Shown here: positions 47,129 to 55,775 of the stretch, piece by piece | Layout: each line of letters begins with the position of its first letter | Position numbering within the stretch: position 1 is the stretch's first letter | Origin: Mycobacterium barrassiae | GTDB taxonomy: Bacteria; Actinomycetota; Actinomycetes; Mycobacteriales; Mycobacteriaceae | Direction: 5' to 3' | Assembly (NCBI RefSeq): GCF_025822765.1 | Contig: NZ_JACKUK010000027.1 | Span: 311,626 to 375,625, forward strand | Length of the DNA stretch: 64,000 nucleotides | Notes under the pieces: generated by a model | Seen by the model: only the letters and a program-made list of their open reading frames with translations | The model's database searches: none | What the model was told of the DNA's origin: nothing | Position numbers and translations under genes: made by a program

Positions 47129-47470
47129 ATGTTCGCTCGCAACGGAGTCACCAAGTTCGCCGGCACCGCTATCGTCGCGGGTGCGCTCGGACTGGCCGCA
47201 TTCGCCGCCGCAGGCACCGCCAGCGCCATGAGCTCGGCTGACGACAACTTCCTCGCCGACCTCAGCGCCGAGAACATCAGCTACGACAGCCCGCAGAATG
47301 CGATCCACGCCGCCCACGACGTCTGCACCGCCTTCGACGGCGGCGCTGAGCCCGTCGACCTCGGCTTGGAGATCAAGGACGAGACGGACCTGACCACCGA
47401 TCAGGTCGCGACGTTCGTCGTCTCCGCGGTCCACAACTACTGCCCCGAGTACCGGACGCTCTTCGGATAA
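47129..47470 (+). CDS. DUF732 secreted protein
   Basis: A 113-residue protein with a signal peptide (about 1-33, ending ASAM) and a DUF732 domain with two cysteines (VCTAF and YCPEY). DUF732 proteins are small secreted mycobacterial proteins of unknown function. CAGGAG gives a Shine-Dalgarno. A GC-rich hairpin terminator follows the stop. Confidence 0.88.
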   Translation: MFARNGVTKFAGTAIVAGALGLAAFAAAGTASAMSSADDNFLADLSAENISYDSPQNAIHAAHDVCTAFDGGAEPVDLGLEIKDETDLTTDQVATFVVSAVHNYCPEYRTLFG

Positions 47471-47482
47471 CTCCCTCCCGCT

Positions 47483-47519
47483 ACGCGGGGGCCTCGCTGC
47501 GGCGGCGGGGCCCCCGCGT
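47483..47519 (+). terminator. GC-rich hairpin after DUF732 gene
   Basis: ACGCGGGGGCC (47483-47493) pairs perfectly with GGCCCCCGCGT (47509-47519), loop 15 nt. Confidence 0.65.
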
Positions 47520-47603
47520 CCTCATCCTGGCCGATAGGCGGGCTAGACAGTTTCCTCGCCATGTGTTTCTGTCATTTCGCAGACACAGCGAAGGGACTTG
47601 GGC

Positions 47604-48806
47604 ATGTCAACCGCAGGAAAAGGCCGCGTGTTCGTCGTCGGCGTCGGAATGACGAAATTCGAGAAGCCAGGCCGCCGCGAGGGTTGGGACTATCCCGACA
47701 TGGCCCGTGAGTCGGGCACCAAGGCGCTCGAGGATGCCGGCATCGACTTCTCCGAAGTCCAGCAGGGCTTCGTCGGCTACTGCTCGGGCGATTCGACGTC
47801 GGGCAACCGGGCCCTCTACGAACTGGGCATGACGGGGATCCCGATCGTCAACGTCAACAACAACTGCTCGACGGGTTCGACGGCGTTGTTCCTTGCCGCG
47901 CAGACGATTCGCGGTGGGCTGGCCGACTGCACGATCGCGCTCGGCTTCGAGAAGATGCAACCCGGTTCGCTGAAGGGCGGCGCCGAGGATCGCGAGTCGC
48001 CGCTGGGCCGCCACATCAAGGCGCTGGCCGAGATGGAGGAGTTCGCATTCCCGGTCGCGCCGTGGATGTTCGCCGCCGCCGGCCGTGAACACATGCGCCA
48101 ATACGGCAGCACCGCAGAGCATTTCGCGAAGATCGGCTACAAGAACCACAAGCACTCGGTCAACAATCCGTATGCGCAGTTCCAGGAGGAGTACACCCTC
48201 GACGACATCCTGGCGGCGAAGATGATCTCCGATCCGGTGACCAAGCTGCAGTGCTCGCCGACGTCCGACGGCTCGGGCGCGGCGATTCTGGCCAGCGAGG
48301 CGTTCGTCGACAAGCACGGATTGGCGGGCCAGGCCGTCGAGATCGTCGGCCAGGCGATGACCACCGATTTCGAGTCGACGTTCGACGGCAGCGCCAAGAA
48401 CATCATCGGCTACGACATGAATGTGCAAGCCGCGCGCAAGGTTTACGACCAGTCCGGGCTGGGACCGTCCGATTTCCAGGTGATCGAGCTGCACGACTGC
48501 TTCTCGGCCAACGAACTGCTGCTCTATGAGGCGCTGGGACTGTGCGGCGAGGGTGAGGCGCCCAAGCTCATCGACAACAACGACACCACCTATGGCGGTC
48601 GCTGGGTGGTCAATCCGTCGGGCGGGCTGATCTCCAAGGGCCACCCACTGGGTGCCACCGGCCTGGCGCAGTGCGCCGAGCTGACATGGCAGCTGCGCGG
48701 CACCGCCGACAAGCGGCAGGTGGACAACGTCAACGCCGCCCTACAGCACAACATCGGGCTGGGCGGTGCCGCAGTTGTGACCGCTTACCAGCGCGCCGAG
48801 CGCTGA
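47604..48806 (+). CDS. Ltp1-type thiolase / lipid-transfer protein
   Basis: A 400-residue thiolase-fold protein of the SCP-x/Ltp group. It has [11 protein letters not shown] around the nucleophile-position cysteine (about residue 87) and a C-terminal GHPLGATG motif. It is very close in pattern to M. tuberculosis Ltp1 (Rv2790c), which is not at this locus in that genome. Ltp proteins act on steroid side-chain beta-ketoacyl-CoA or aldol substrates. The ATG at 47604 is preferred over TTG 47598, with AAGGGA at proper spacing. Confidence 0.92.
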   Translation: MSTAGKGRVFVVGVGMTKFEKPGRREGWDYPDMARESGTKALEDAGIDFSEVQQGFVGYCSGDSTSGNRALYELGMTGIPIVNVNNNCSTGSTALFLAAQTIRGGLADCTIALGFEKMQPGSLKGGAEDRESPLGRHIKALAEMEEFAFPVAPWMFAAAGREHMRQYGSTAEHFAKIGYKNHKHSVNNPYAQFQEEYTLDDILAAKMISDPVTKLQCSPTSDGSGAAILASEAFVDKHGLAGQAVEIVGQAMTTDFESTFDGSAKNIIGYDMNVQAARKVYDQSGLGPSDFQVIELHDCFSANELLLYEALGLCGEGEAPKLIDNNDTTYGGRWVVNPSGGLISKGHPLGATGLAQCAELTWQLRGTADKRQVDNVNAALQHNIGLGGAAVVTAYQRAER

Positions 48807-48811
48807 TGGGC

Positions 48812-48817
48812 GACAAT
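48812..48817 (+). promoter_or_regulatory. Candidate leaderless -10 element for 48824 gene
   Basis: GACAAT, 6 nt before the ATG at 48824, embedded just after the upstream stop codon. Confidence 0.5.
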
Positions 48818-48823
48818 TGGCCT

Positions 48824-49141
48824 ATGCGGACCACATGGATCGTCGCGGCCGGAGCTCTCGCTGCCGGCGCGCTGACGGCGTCGGCCGGCCTCGCGTCGGC
48901 TGACAACGGCAAATCTGCGCAGGACACGATCCAGGAGCTGCAAAAAGAGGGCTACACGGTGACGATCGACAAGATCGGCACCGCCCCGCTGTCGGACTGT
49001 GTGGTCACCAGCGTCAGGAACCCGCAACAGTTCACGCAGTTGGTACCGCTGCTCGGCGGCGGCACTGACAGCGGAGTGCTCTTCCCACAGGTGACGAGCC
49101 AGCCTGTCTCGGTGTCGCTGGACTGCTCACGTCGCAACTGA
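48824..49141 (+). CDS. Small secreted protein, paralogue of 49202-49498
   Basis: A 105-residue protein with a signal peptide (about 1-26, ending ASADN) and a mature domain with two cysteines: EGYTVTIDKIGTAPLSDCVV and LDCSRRN. The same pattern occurs in the converging gene 49202-49498, so they are paralogues in inverted orientation. Family unrecognised beyond small mycobacterial secreted proteins. The ATG at 48824 has GACAAT 6 nt upstream (leaderless); an ATG at 48806 overlapping the upstream stop is the alternative. Confidence 0.8.
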   Translation: MRTTWIVAAGALAAGALTASAGLASADNGKSAQDTIQELQKEGYTVTIDKIGTAPLSDCVVTSVRNPQQFTQLVPLLGGGTDSGVLFPQVTSQPVSVSLDCSRRN

Positions 49142-49154
49142 TTCAAAAGCATTT

Positions 49155-49193
49155 AAGAAGCCCGGCCGGATCGCTCCGGCCGGGCTTCTTTTT
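49155..49193. terminator. Strong intrinsic terminator between convergent paralogues
   Basis: AAGAAGCCCGGCCGGA (49155-49170) pairs perfectly over 16 bp with TCCGGCCGGGCTTCTT (49175-49190), loop of 4 nt, followed by a T-run. It serves the + strand gene, and as a near-symmetric stem could also end the converging transcript. Confidence 0.9.
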
Positions 49194-49201
49194 CAGGAGG
49201 G

Positions 49202-49498
49202 TCAGCGCCGCGAGCAATCGGCGGTGACCGTGATGTTGCGTTGCTTGACCACCTCGATCAGGTCATCGCCGCGACGCACCAATTCGGTTCGGTTCCTGAC
49301 GTTTCCGATATCGGTGACGACGCACTGGTTCAGCGGTGCGCTGCCGATGCGGTTGACCTTCACGTCGAAGCCCTGAGCTTCGAGCGTGGAGATGGTCAGC
49401 TGAGCGGACTCCTGGGCCGACGCAATGGCGGCCGGCAGCGTGATCAGTCCGCACGCCGCAGCGGCGAGTCCCGTCGGGGTCAAGAGCGTTGCGCGCAT
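49202..49498 (-). CDS. Small secreted protein, paralogue of 48824-49141
   Basis: A 98-residue secreted protein: signal peptide (about 1-28, ending ASAQE), then QGFDVKVNRIGSAPLNQCVV and ADCSRR, matching its convergent neighbour block by block (two cysteines, Ile-Gly-Ser/Thr-Ala-Pro-Leu, final CSRR). Function unknown. GAAGGGAG precedes the ATG at 49498. The two paralogues end against each other across the 49155 terminator. Confidence 0.82.
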   Translation of the reverse strand: MRATLLTPTGLAAAACGLITLPAAIASAQESAQLTISTLEAQGFDVKVNRIGSAPLNQCVVTDIGNVRNRTELVRRGDDLIEVVKQRNITVTADCSRR

Positions 49499-49632
49499 TG
49501 TCGCGCTCCCTTCGTCTTTCGTGTTGGCCCCGGTGGCCTTCACGCGGTACGACGAGACACCCCCCAACGGGGTTCAACGCAATTTCGAAAAACTTTTCCA
49601 GACGCCGGACTCCCCAGCTGCGCGTGGGCCCA

Positions 49633-49674
49633 GCGGGCAGATCGCGTTTTCGACGGAATCGGCGATCTGCCCGC
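49633..49674 (-). terminator. Hairpin after dctA
   Basis: GCGGGCAGATCGC (49633-49645) and GCGATCTGCCCGC (49662-49674), a 13-bp perfect inverted repeat just beyond the dctA stop. The CAGATCGC core is shared with the palindromes at 31824 and 32744. Confidence 0.65.
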
Positions 49675-49697
49675 AGCCTCGGGAAGGGTGGTGCGGG

Positions 49698-51065
49698 CTA
49701 GGCCGGGACGGGCTCCCGCTCCTCCCGCGTCGCGTGGTCGTCGTCGACCATCGTCAACTCGTCGAACGGATCGTCGCCACGCAGCACGGCGTTCACCCGG
49801 TCGCGGTCGATGGTCTTCGTCCAGGAACCGACGAGGATGGTCGCGACGGCGTTTCCGGAGAAATTGGTCACCGCACGGGCCTCGGACATGAACCGGTCGA
49901 TCCCGACGATCAGACCGACGCCGTCGAGCAGGTCGGGGCGGTGGCTCTGCAGGCCTGCGGCAAGCGTGGCCAAGCCGGCGCCGGTCACCCCGGCTGCGCC
50001 CTTGGAGGCGACGATCATGAACACCAACAGGCCGATCTGCTCCGGCACCGACAGCGGATCGCCCAGCGCACCGGCGATGAACAGCGACGCCATGGTCAGA
50101 TAGATCGCGGTGCCGTCCAGGTTGAACGAGTACCCGGTCGGCACGACCACGCCGACGGTGCTCCGCTCGACGCCGAGGTGCTCCATCTTGGCGATCAACC
50201 GCGGCAGCGCGGACTCCGACGACGAGGTCGACACGATCAGCAGGTATTCCCGCGCCAGGTAACGCACCAGCTTGAAGATCGAGACCCCGGAGACCACACG
50301 CAGGATCGTGCCCAGCACGCCGAAGACGAACACCAGGCAGGTGATGTAGAACCCGAGCATCAGGCCGAGCAGTTGCGTCACCGCGGTCCATCCGGTCTGC
50401 CCGACGACATTGGCGATCGCGCCGAAGGCTCCGATCGGGGCGAGCCACAGGATCATCACCAGGATCTTGAACACGAGCTTCTGCAGGTGCTCGATGCCGC
50501 GCAGAATCGGTTCGCCCGCGCTACCCATCGCCTGCAACGCAAAGCCAACCAACAATGCGACGAACAACGCCTGCAGGACGCTGCCCGCGGTCAACGACGC
50601 GAACAGCGTGTCCGGAATGATGCCTCGCACGAAATCCATGAGACCGCCTGCCTCATGGGCGGTTTCGGCGAGTTCGGCACCCTTGCCCGCAGCACTCTCG
50701 GTGAGCTTCATACCGGTGCCGGGGTGCAGGATGTTGCCGACCACCAGACCGATCGCGAGCGCGAAGGTCGACATGACGAGGAAGTACACGAACGCCAACC
50801 CGCCGACCTTGCCGACGGTCGCCGCCTTGCGTACCGATCCGATGCCCAACACGATGGTGCAGAAGATCACCGGCGCGATCATCATCTTGATCAGGTCGAC
50901 GAACATCGTGCCAAGGACGCCGACGCTCTTGCCGACGCCCGGCGCCAGGATGCCGACCGCGACGCCGGCGAATACCGCGACGATGACTGCGATGTAGAGC
51001 CAATGGGTCCGGTCCCGTTTGCGGGGTGGATCCGCGGCCGGTTGCGTGCGGGCGAGGACGGTCAT
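49698..51065 (-). CDS. dctA: Dicarboxylate/cation symporter (DctA family)
   Basis: A 455-residue secondary transporter of the DAACS family, importing C4-dicarboxylates (succinate, fumarate, malate) or acidic amino acids with cations. The Ser-rich loop TSSSESALPRL and the NLDGTAIYLT segment with the reentrant-loop substrate site are visible, with eight or so hydrophobic helices. GGAGGT precedes the ATG at 51065. It is divergent from an operon with a CitA/DcuS-like sensor kinase and regulator, suggesting control by dicarboxylates. Confidence 0.93.
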   Translation of the reverse strand: MTVLARTQPAADPPRKRDRTHWLYIAVIVAVFAGVAVGILAPGVGKSVGVLGTMFVDLIKMMIAPVIFCTIVLGIGSVRKAATVGKVGGLAFVYFLVMSTFALAIGLVVGNILHPGTGMKLTESAAGKGAELAETAHEAGGLMDFVRGIIPDTLFASLTAGSVLQALFVALLVGFALQAMGSAGEPILRGIEHLQKLVFKILVMILWLAPIGAFGAIANVVGQTGWTAVTQLLGLMLGFYITCLVFVFGVLGTILRVVSGVSIFKLVRYLAREYLLIVSTSSSESALPRLIAKMEHLGVERSTVGVVVPTGYSFNLDGTAIYLTMASLFIAGALGDPLSVPEQIGLLVFMIVASKGAAGVTGAGLATLAAGLQSHRPDLLDGVGLIVGIDRFMSEARAVTNFSGNAVATILVGSWTKTIDRDRVNAVLRGDDPFDELTMVDDDHATREEREPVPA

Positions 51066-51149
51066 CAGTACCTCCGAGTCGACGAATGAGCTGTAGGTAG
51101 CGTCGAGGATGACGTGAGCCAGGTCACGCTTTAGTTCATTTAGTTCGGT

Positions 51150-51938
51150 ATGTTCACGCACATGGCCGCCGACGCCGGGGTTGCGCACATCGCGACCGCC
51201 GATGGCCGTCGACTGGCGTATCTGCAGGTCGGCGACCCTGACGGCCCGCTCGTGATCCACAACCACGGCGGTCCGAGCAGTCGGCTCGAGGTGCGTCTGC
51301 TCGAAGGCTCGGCCACCAGGAACGGGATCAGGCTGATCGGCGTCGACCGGCCCGGCATGGGACAGTCGAGCCCCCAGAAGGCGCAATCTTATTCGGGCTG
51401 GGCCGACGACCTGGTCGCGATCGCCGACGCACTGGGCTTCCGCGAATTCGGTGTGACCGGCTGGTCGGAGGGCGGCCCGTGGGCGCTGGCCGCGGCCGCC
51501 TACATCGATCCCGACCGGCTGCGCCACGTCAGCAGCATCGCGCCGGGCAGCTACGGGGCGTTCGGCGACAACTCTGCGGCGCAATACCTTTCGAAGATCG
51601 ACGCCCTGGGAGGAACCCTCGCACTGATCCAGCGACCCGATATCGGAACCGCCTTCGGCGAAAGCGTGGCCGAGTGCTTCGCCCATGGCTCGGACGGACT
51701 CGTGCGCGACGCCGAACTCCTGTACCGGCATTGGGCTTTCGACGTCGCGAAGATCGAGCGACCGGTCCATCTGTGGCAGGGACTTGACGACAAGCTGGTA
51801 CCGGACCCCATCAACAAGGCCGTCGCCGATGCGATGCCCGGTGCGATCTGGCATCCCGTCGAGGAAGCCGGCCACTTCATCGCCGTCGGCGCGGGAGACG
51901 ACATCTTCGCCATTGCCGCAGAGGAATTGCGCGCTTGA
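51150..51938 (+). CDS. Alpha/beta fold hydrolase
   Basis: A 262-residue alpha/beta hydrolase with HNHGGPSSR around the oxyanion hole, a nucleophile in GWSEGGPW (about residue 112) and a histidine in EEAGHFIAV near the end. Substrate unknown. The histidine kinase begins in the last codons (TTGA overlap), so the two are translationally coupled. It is divergent from dctA with 84 bp between starts. Confidence 0.88.
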   Translation: MFTHMAADAGVAHIATADGRRLAYLQVGDPDGPLVIHNHGGPSSRLEVRLLEGSATRNGIRLIGVDRPGMGQSSPQKAQSYSGWADDLVAIADALGFREFGVTGWSEGGPWALAAAAYIDPDRLRHVSSIAPGSYGAFGDNSAAQYLSKIDALGGTLALIQRPDIGTAFGESVAECFAHGSDGLVRDAELLYRHWAFDVAKIERPVHLWQGLDDKLVPDPINKAVADAMPGAIWHPVEEAGHFIAVGAGDDIFAIAAEELRA

Positions 51939-53476
51939 CCCGCGTATGGCCCCGATCGCTGGCCGGTCAAGCGATCGCCCTGCAGATCATCGTCGTCGCG
52001 GTGGTCGTGCTGGCGGGCAGCGCGCTGGCCCTGTTCGACGCCCGTCGCGACGGCGATGAGGCGGCACGCCAGCAGGTCATCGGTATCGCCACCGCCCTGG
52101 CCGACTCGCCGTCGACCGCCCAGGCGATCGAATCCGGCAGGGCCACCCAGATTCTGCAGCCGGTCACCGAAGCCGTCCGCAGGCACGCCGACATCGCCTT
52201 CATCACGATCATGGCGCCCGACCGGACCAGGTTCACCCATACCGACCCGACGCAGATCGGCGGCAAGTACATCGGCACCATCGAGCCCGCACTGCGTGGC
52301 GAAACGTTCACCGAGGTCAACACGGGCACGCTGGGCCCGTCGATTCGCGCCGTCGCACCGGTACGCAACCAATCGGGCACGATCGTCGGTCTGGTGTCGG
52401 CGGGCATCCTGCAGACCAGCGTGGCCGACCGGTGGCGTTCACAGTGGCCGACTATCGCCGCGGTAAGCGCTGCGGCACTTGCTATTTCGCTGCTGGGTGT
52501 CTGGCTGATCCGACGGCGTCTGTTGCGGCAGACGCATGGACTGCGCCCCGACGAGCTACGCGTCATGTACGAGCATCACGACGCGATCCTGCATTCGGTG
52601 TCCGAGGGCCTGATCGTTTTGGACCGCAACGGTGTGGCTCTTGTCAACGACGAGGCGCGTCGGTTGCTTGCCCTGCCGCCGGGGCCGGTCGACCGCGAAG
52701 ACCTGCCCGGGTTCCTGCGCACCTACGACCCCGGTGCCCGCGACGAGGTGCACGTCACCGCCGACCGCGTGCTGGTGGTGAACCGGTCCCGTGTCGCCGA
52801 CACGCACCCCACGGAGGTCGTCACGATCCGCGACCGCACCGAATTACAGGGCGCGCTGGGCGAACTCGGATCGCTGAAGGTGCTCACCGACAGCCTGCGG
52901 GCCCAGGCGCACGAAGCCGCCAACAAGCTACACACCATCGTCACGATGGTCGAGATGGGCCGGCCGGACGATGCGGTGCGCTTCGCCACCGAGGAGCTCG
53001 CACTGTCCCAGCAGCTCGTCGACAGGCTGTCCAGTGCCGTCGGCGAACCCGCGCTCGTCGCACTTCTGCTCGGAAAGACCGCCCAGGCCGACGAGCGCGG
53101 CATCGAGCTGACCATCACCGAGGACACCCACCTGCCGTCGAACTCCGACGAGGTACCGCTGACCGGCCAGGAGATGGTCACGGTGGTCGGCAATCTCATC
53201 GACAATGCCATGGACGCATGCGACCGCGACGATCCGTGGGTCGAGGTCACCGTGCAGATGGTGGACGGCACACTCACATTGCGCGTCGCCGACAGCGGAC
53301 CGGGCATGGATGCCGACACCTTCGAAAAGGCCATGCAGCGTGGATATTCCACGAAAGGCAACTCGGATCATCACGGCCTCGGCCTAGCGTTGGTCAGCCA
53401 GGTCGTCAAGCGCCACAACGGCACGCTGAGCACCGACATCACCTACGGGTCGGTCGTGACGGTGACGGTCTCATGA
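51935..53476 (+). CDS. CitA/DcuS-type sensor histidine kinase
   Basis: A 513-residue sensor kinase. Transmembrane helices at about 14-35 and 178-198 enclose an extracytoplasmic PAS-like domain (PTQIGGKYIGTIEP, typical of DcuS/CitA carboxylate sensors). A cytoplasmic PAS domain (about 215-300) precedes the kinase core with a Spo0B-type dimerisation helix (LRAQAHEAANKLHTI) and an ATPase domain (NLIDNAMDAC, HHGLGLALV). The start is a TTG at 51935, overlapping the hydrolase stop, with GAGGAA eight nt upstream. It overlaps the regulator gene by 4 nt. It likely senses an extracellular dicarboxylate and controls dctA. Confidence 0.92.
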   Translation: MTRVWPRSLAGQAIALQIIVVAVVVLAGSALALFDARRDGDEAARQQVIGIATALADSPSTAQAIESGRATQILQPVTEAVRRHADIAFITIMAPDRTRFTHTDPTQIGGKYIGTIEPALRGETFTEVNTGTLGPSIRAVAPVRNQSGTIVGLVSAGILQTSVADRWRSQWPTIAAVSAAALAISLLGVWLIRRRLLRQTHGLRPDELRVMYEHHDAILHSVSEGLIVLDRNGVALVNDEARRLLALPPGPVDREDLPGFLRTYDPGARDEVHVTADRVLVVNRSRVADTHPTEVVTIRDRTELQGALGELGSLKVLTDSLRAQAHEAANKLHTIVTMVEMGRPDDAVRFATEELALSQQLVDRLSSAVGEPALVALLLGKTAQADERGIELTITEDTHLPSNSDEVPLTGQEMVTVVGNLIDNAMDACDRDDPWVEVTVQMVDGTLTLRVADSGPGMDADTFEKAMQRGYSTKGNSDHHGLGLALVSQVVKRHNGTLSTDITYGSVVTVTVS

Positions 53477-54159
53477 TCAACGTACTCATCGTCGAAGACG
53501 AGCCGTTGATCGCAGAGGCCCACCGGACGTATCTCGGTCGGCTGCAGGGCTTCTCGGTGGCCGGCATCGCCCACACCGCCGGCGACGCCATGCGCATCGC
53601 CGCGGAAGCCAGCGCCACCGACTCGCCGATCGACTTGGTGCTCTTGGACATCGGGCTGCCCGACGCCAGCGGAATCACCCTGGCGTCTGGGCTGTCCGGC
53701 TTGCGGCCGACCCCTGACATCATCGCGATCACCTCCGAGCGCGATCTCGAGATGGTGCGTGCGGCGGTCGGACACGGAGCACTGGCGTACCTGTTGAAGC
53801 CGTTCACGTTCGCGGCGTTCCGGGACCGGCTGGATCGCTACCGCCGCTACCGCGAAGCCCTGCCTGCCGGAACCGATGCCGCCAGCCAGGCCGAGGTCGA
53901 CCGTGCGCTTGCCGAACTGCGGGTGATCGACCGAACCACGGCGCCCAAAGGTGCTGCACCGGACACCAACGACGAAATCGCCCGAGCGGTAAGGGATTCC
54001 GTCGACGGCGTCACCGCGGATGCTGTCGCCAAGCAGGTGGGCGTGTCACGGGTGACGGCGTGGCGGTACCTCGAACGGCTCGCCGATGACGGGACGGTCA
54101 CCCGTCATACGGACTACGGCAAGGCCGGACGGCCCAAAATCCGCTATCAGTGGCGCTGA
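53473..54159 (+). CDS. CitB/DcuR-type response regulator
   Basis: A 228-residue response regulator. The receiver domain has VLIVEDEP at the start, the phosphoacceptor aspartate in LVLLDIGLPD (about residue 57) and the lysine in LLKPF. A C-terminal helix-turn-helix is about 170-228 (ADAVAKQVGVSRVTAWRYLERL). ATGA overlap with the kinase stop. It probably activates dctA in response to the paired kinase, an inference from gene order. Confidence 0.93.
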   Translation: MINVLIVEDEPLIAEAHRTYLGRLQGFSVAGIAHTAGDAMRIAAEASATDSPIDLVLLDIGLPDASGITLASGLSGLRPTPDIIAITSERDLEMVRAAVGHGALAYLLKPFTFAAFRDRLDRYRRYREALPAGTDAASQAEVDRALAELRVIDRTTAPKGAAPDTNDEIARAVRDSVDGVTADAVAKQVGVSRVTAWRYLERLADDGTVTRHTDYGKAGRPKIRYQWR

Positions 54160-54167
54160 CTTTGTCG

Positions 54168-54229
54168 CGCGAGCAGACACAAATGTCACGCGACACGCCG
54201 CAGAACAGACCCTTTTGCGTCTGCTCGCG
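54168..54229. terminator. Bidirectional hairpin, GCGAGCAG family
   Basis: Arms 54168-54183 and 54214-54229 (CGCGAGCAGACRCAAA) pair almost perfectly around a 30-nt interior holding a second palindrome (TGTCACGCGACA). The outer arm is shared with the 13781 hairpin. It lies between converging genes. Confidence 0.7.
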
Positions 54230-54247
54230 GGCCTAAGGGGCCCGGGC

Positions 54248-55300
54248 CTAGACGGTGACCGGCTCGCGCTCGTCGACCTGGGCCGCGTAGATCGGATCGG
54301 TCTCGACGAACTGCGAGTACAGAAGCGGCGTGGCCGACGCGACGGACAGCACCGTCAGCCCGCCCGCATAGTCGGCCACGTACAGCCGACCCGCCTCGGA
54401 ATCGACTGCGACACAAGAGGGCCGAGCGTCGACCTTGATCTTGTTGACGATCTTCATCGTCAGAGTGCAGAGCACAGTGACGTTGTCGTAGTCGACGATG
54501 TAGGCACGCGTCCTGTCGGCGCTGACCGCCATCTGGGTCGGAGTGCCGACACCGAGCTCGACGCTGCCGGTGATCACACCGGTCGAGAGGTCGACGGCCT
54601 CGACGGCGCCACCCCGCGCGCGGTCCGAAACCAGGACATAGGCGATGCCGTCGGCAATCGCGATGTCGCGGATCGGCGAGCCGAGTGCGACCGTGCGCAC
54701 GACCTTCGCACTGTCGGCGTCAACCACGACGAGCGCGCTGCCATCCATGTCGGTGGTGCCCACGTACAACCGCTTCCCGGCGGCATCCATCCGGACGGCG
54801 TCGATACCGATACCCGCGCCGGTCGCGATGTCGATGGTGCTCACGCGCTGGGCCGTCGTATCGATCACGACGACGTCCGCAGAGCCGTCGCCCGTCCGCG
54901 CCGCGAAAACGCGCTTCCCGTCCGGGCTGGCGGCCAGTGCCGTCACGCTGAAGGCGAGCGAGTAGGTCGCGACCACCGTCTGCGTGACGGTGTCGACCAC
55001 CGCGATCGCGTCGGAATTCGCCGACGTGGTGCTGACGTAGGCGCGACCGTCCGCGACAACGACGGCGAACGGCTCGCCCGGAACCGCCACAACGCCTGCC
55101 ACGGCGAGAGTGCCGGGATACAGCAGCGTCACGGTGTCGTCCCCGTGATTGGTGACCACGATCGTGCCGTCATCGGCGGTGGCGATGTCTCCGATCGGGC
55201 CGCGGCCCACCTCGGCGGCACCCATCCGGGCGACGTCGGCATACGCCTCGTCACTCACTCCTGCCACAGGAGCCTTCTTGGGCATCAAAAAGTTAGCCAT
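54248..55300 (-). CDS. Beta-propeller repeat protein (Rv1057-like)
   Basis: A 350-residue protein built from YVTN-type beta-propeller repeats (IAIADGIAYVLV, SADRTRAYIV, DAAGKRLYVG and similar), likely seven blades, with no clear signal peptide. It corresponds to M. tuberculosis Rv1057, whose expression responds to MprAB, TrcRS and SigE stress pathways (known). Function unknown. The start MANFLMPKK at 55300 has GGAGG upstream; the frame is open further to 55348. Confidence 0.88.
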   Translation of the reverse strand: MANFLMPKKAPVAGVSDEAYADVARMGAAEVGRGPIGDIATADDGTIVVTNHGDDTVTLLYPGTLAVAGVVAVPGEPFAVVVADGRAYVSTTSANSDAIAVVDTVTQTVVATYSLAFSVTALAASPDGKRVFAARTGDGSADVVVIDTTAQRVSTIDIATGAGIGIDAVRMDAAGKRLYVGTTDMDGSALVVVDADSAKVVRTVALGSPIRDIAIADGIAYVLVSDRARGGAVEAVDLSTGVITGSVELGVGTPTQMAVSADRTRAYIVDYDNVTVLCTLTMKIVNKIKVDARPSCVAVDSEAGRLYVADYAGGLTVLSVASATPLLYSQFVETDPIYAAQVDEREPVTV

Positions 55301-55775
55301 TTCACCGGTACCTCCGCCGGTTTGGCGTTCACCGGCTCTAGATTCCACGTCTGCATACGCCCTCGGGGGCGCAATCTGTACCGAGTGTAGCGACGAAAAT
55401 CAGTCCTCCGACGCGTCGCGAACATACGTCTATCACAACGCACGGAAACCTCTCAGACACCGCTTAGAAAACAATTCGTTACGCAGTCGTGACCTATGGC
55501 TGGCGACCGAATTCAACCCGTTGAACAGCCCTGACAGCTCTGTGGCAACCCCTCGTCGCGAGCTCCATTAGTTCGCCTCGGTAACGGTCTCTTAGGTTGA
55601 GGCGCGAAATTGAGCCGTAAATCACAGGAAGACACGCCAGCAAACTTCCCGGGATCGCTTCCACGACGAAATCCGCGCCGAGCGGTAGGCAGATATCCGA
55701 TTCGGTGATGGGCGACGTGCGGGTTCGCTGTTCGCTAGCTTGCCGGTCGCGAGTGACGCGACGATTCCGGCTGCG
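55301..55775. other. 475-bp intergenic region upstream of the beta-propeller gene
   Basis: No supported gene. Open frames here are short or antisense. Possible -10 TACACT on the minus strand at 55384-55389 (about 85 bp before the beta-propeller ATG). The region is less GC-rich than its surroundings (for example 55460-55500), as expected for a multi-regulated promoter. I cannot confidently place MprA or SigE sites. Confidence 0.4.

Noticed and set aside
52432-53472. N-terminal extension of the response regulator frame into the kinase gene
   Set aside because: The receiver domain starts cleanly at MINVLIVEDE (53473); the upstream codons lie out of frame inside the kinase.
55149-55571. 140-codon plus-strand frame over the beta-propeller 5' region
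   Set aside because: Mostly antisense to the propeller gene and then low-complexity; no ribosome-binding site.
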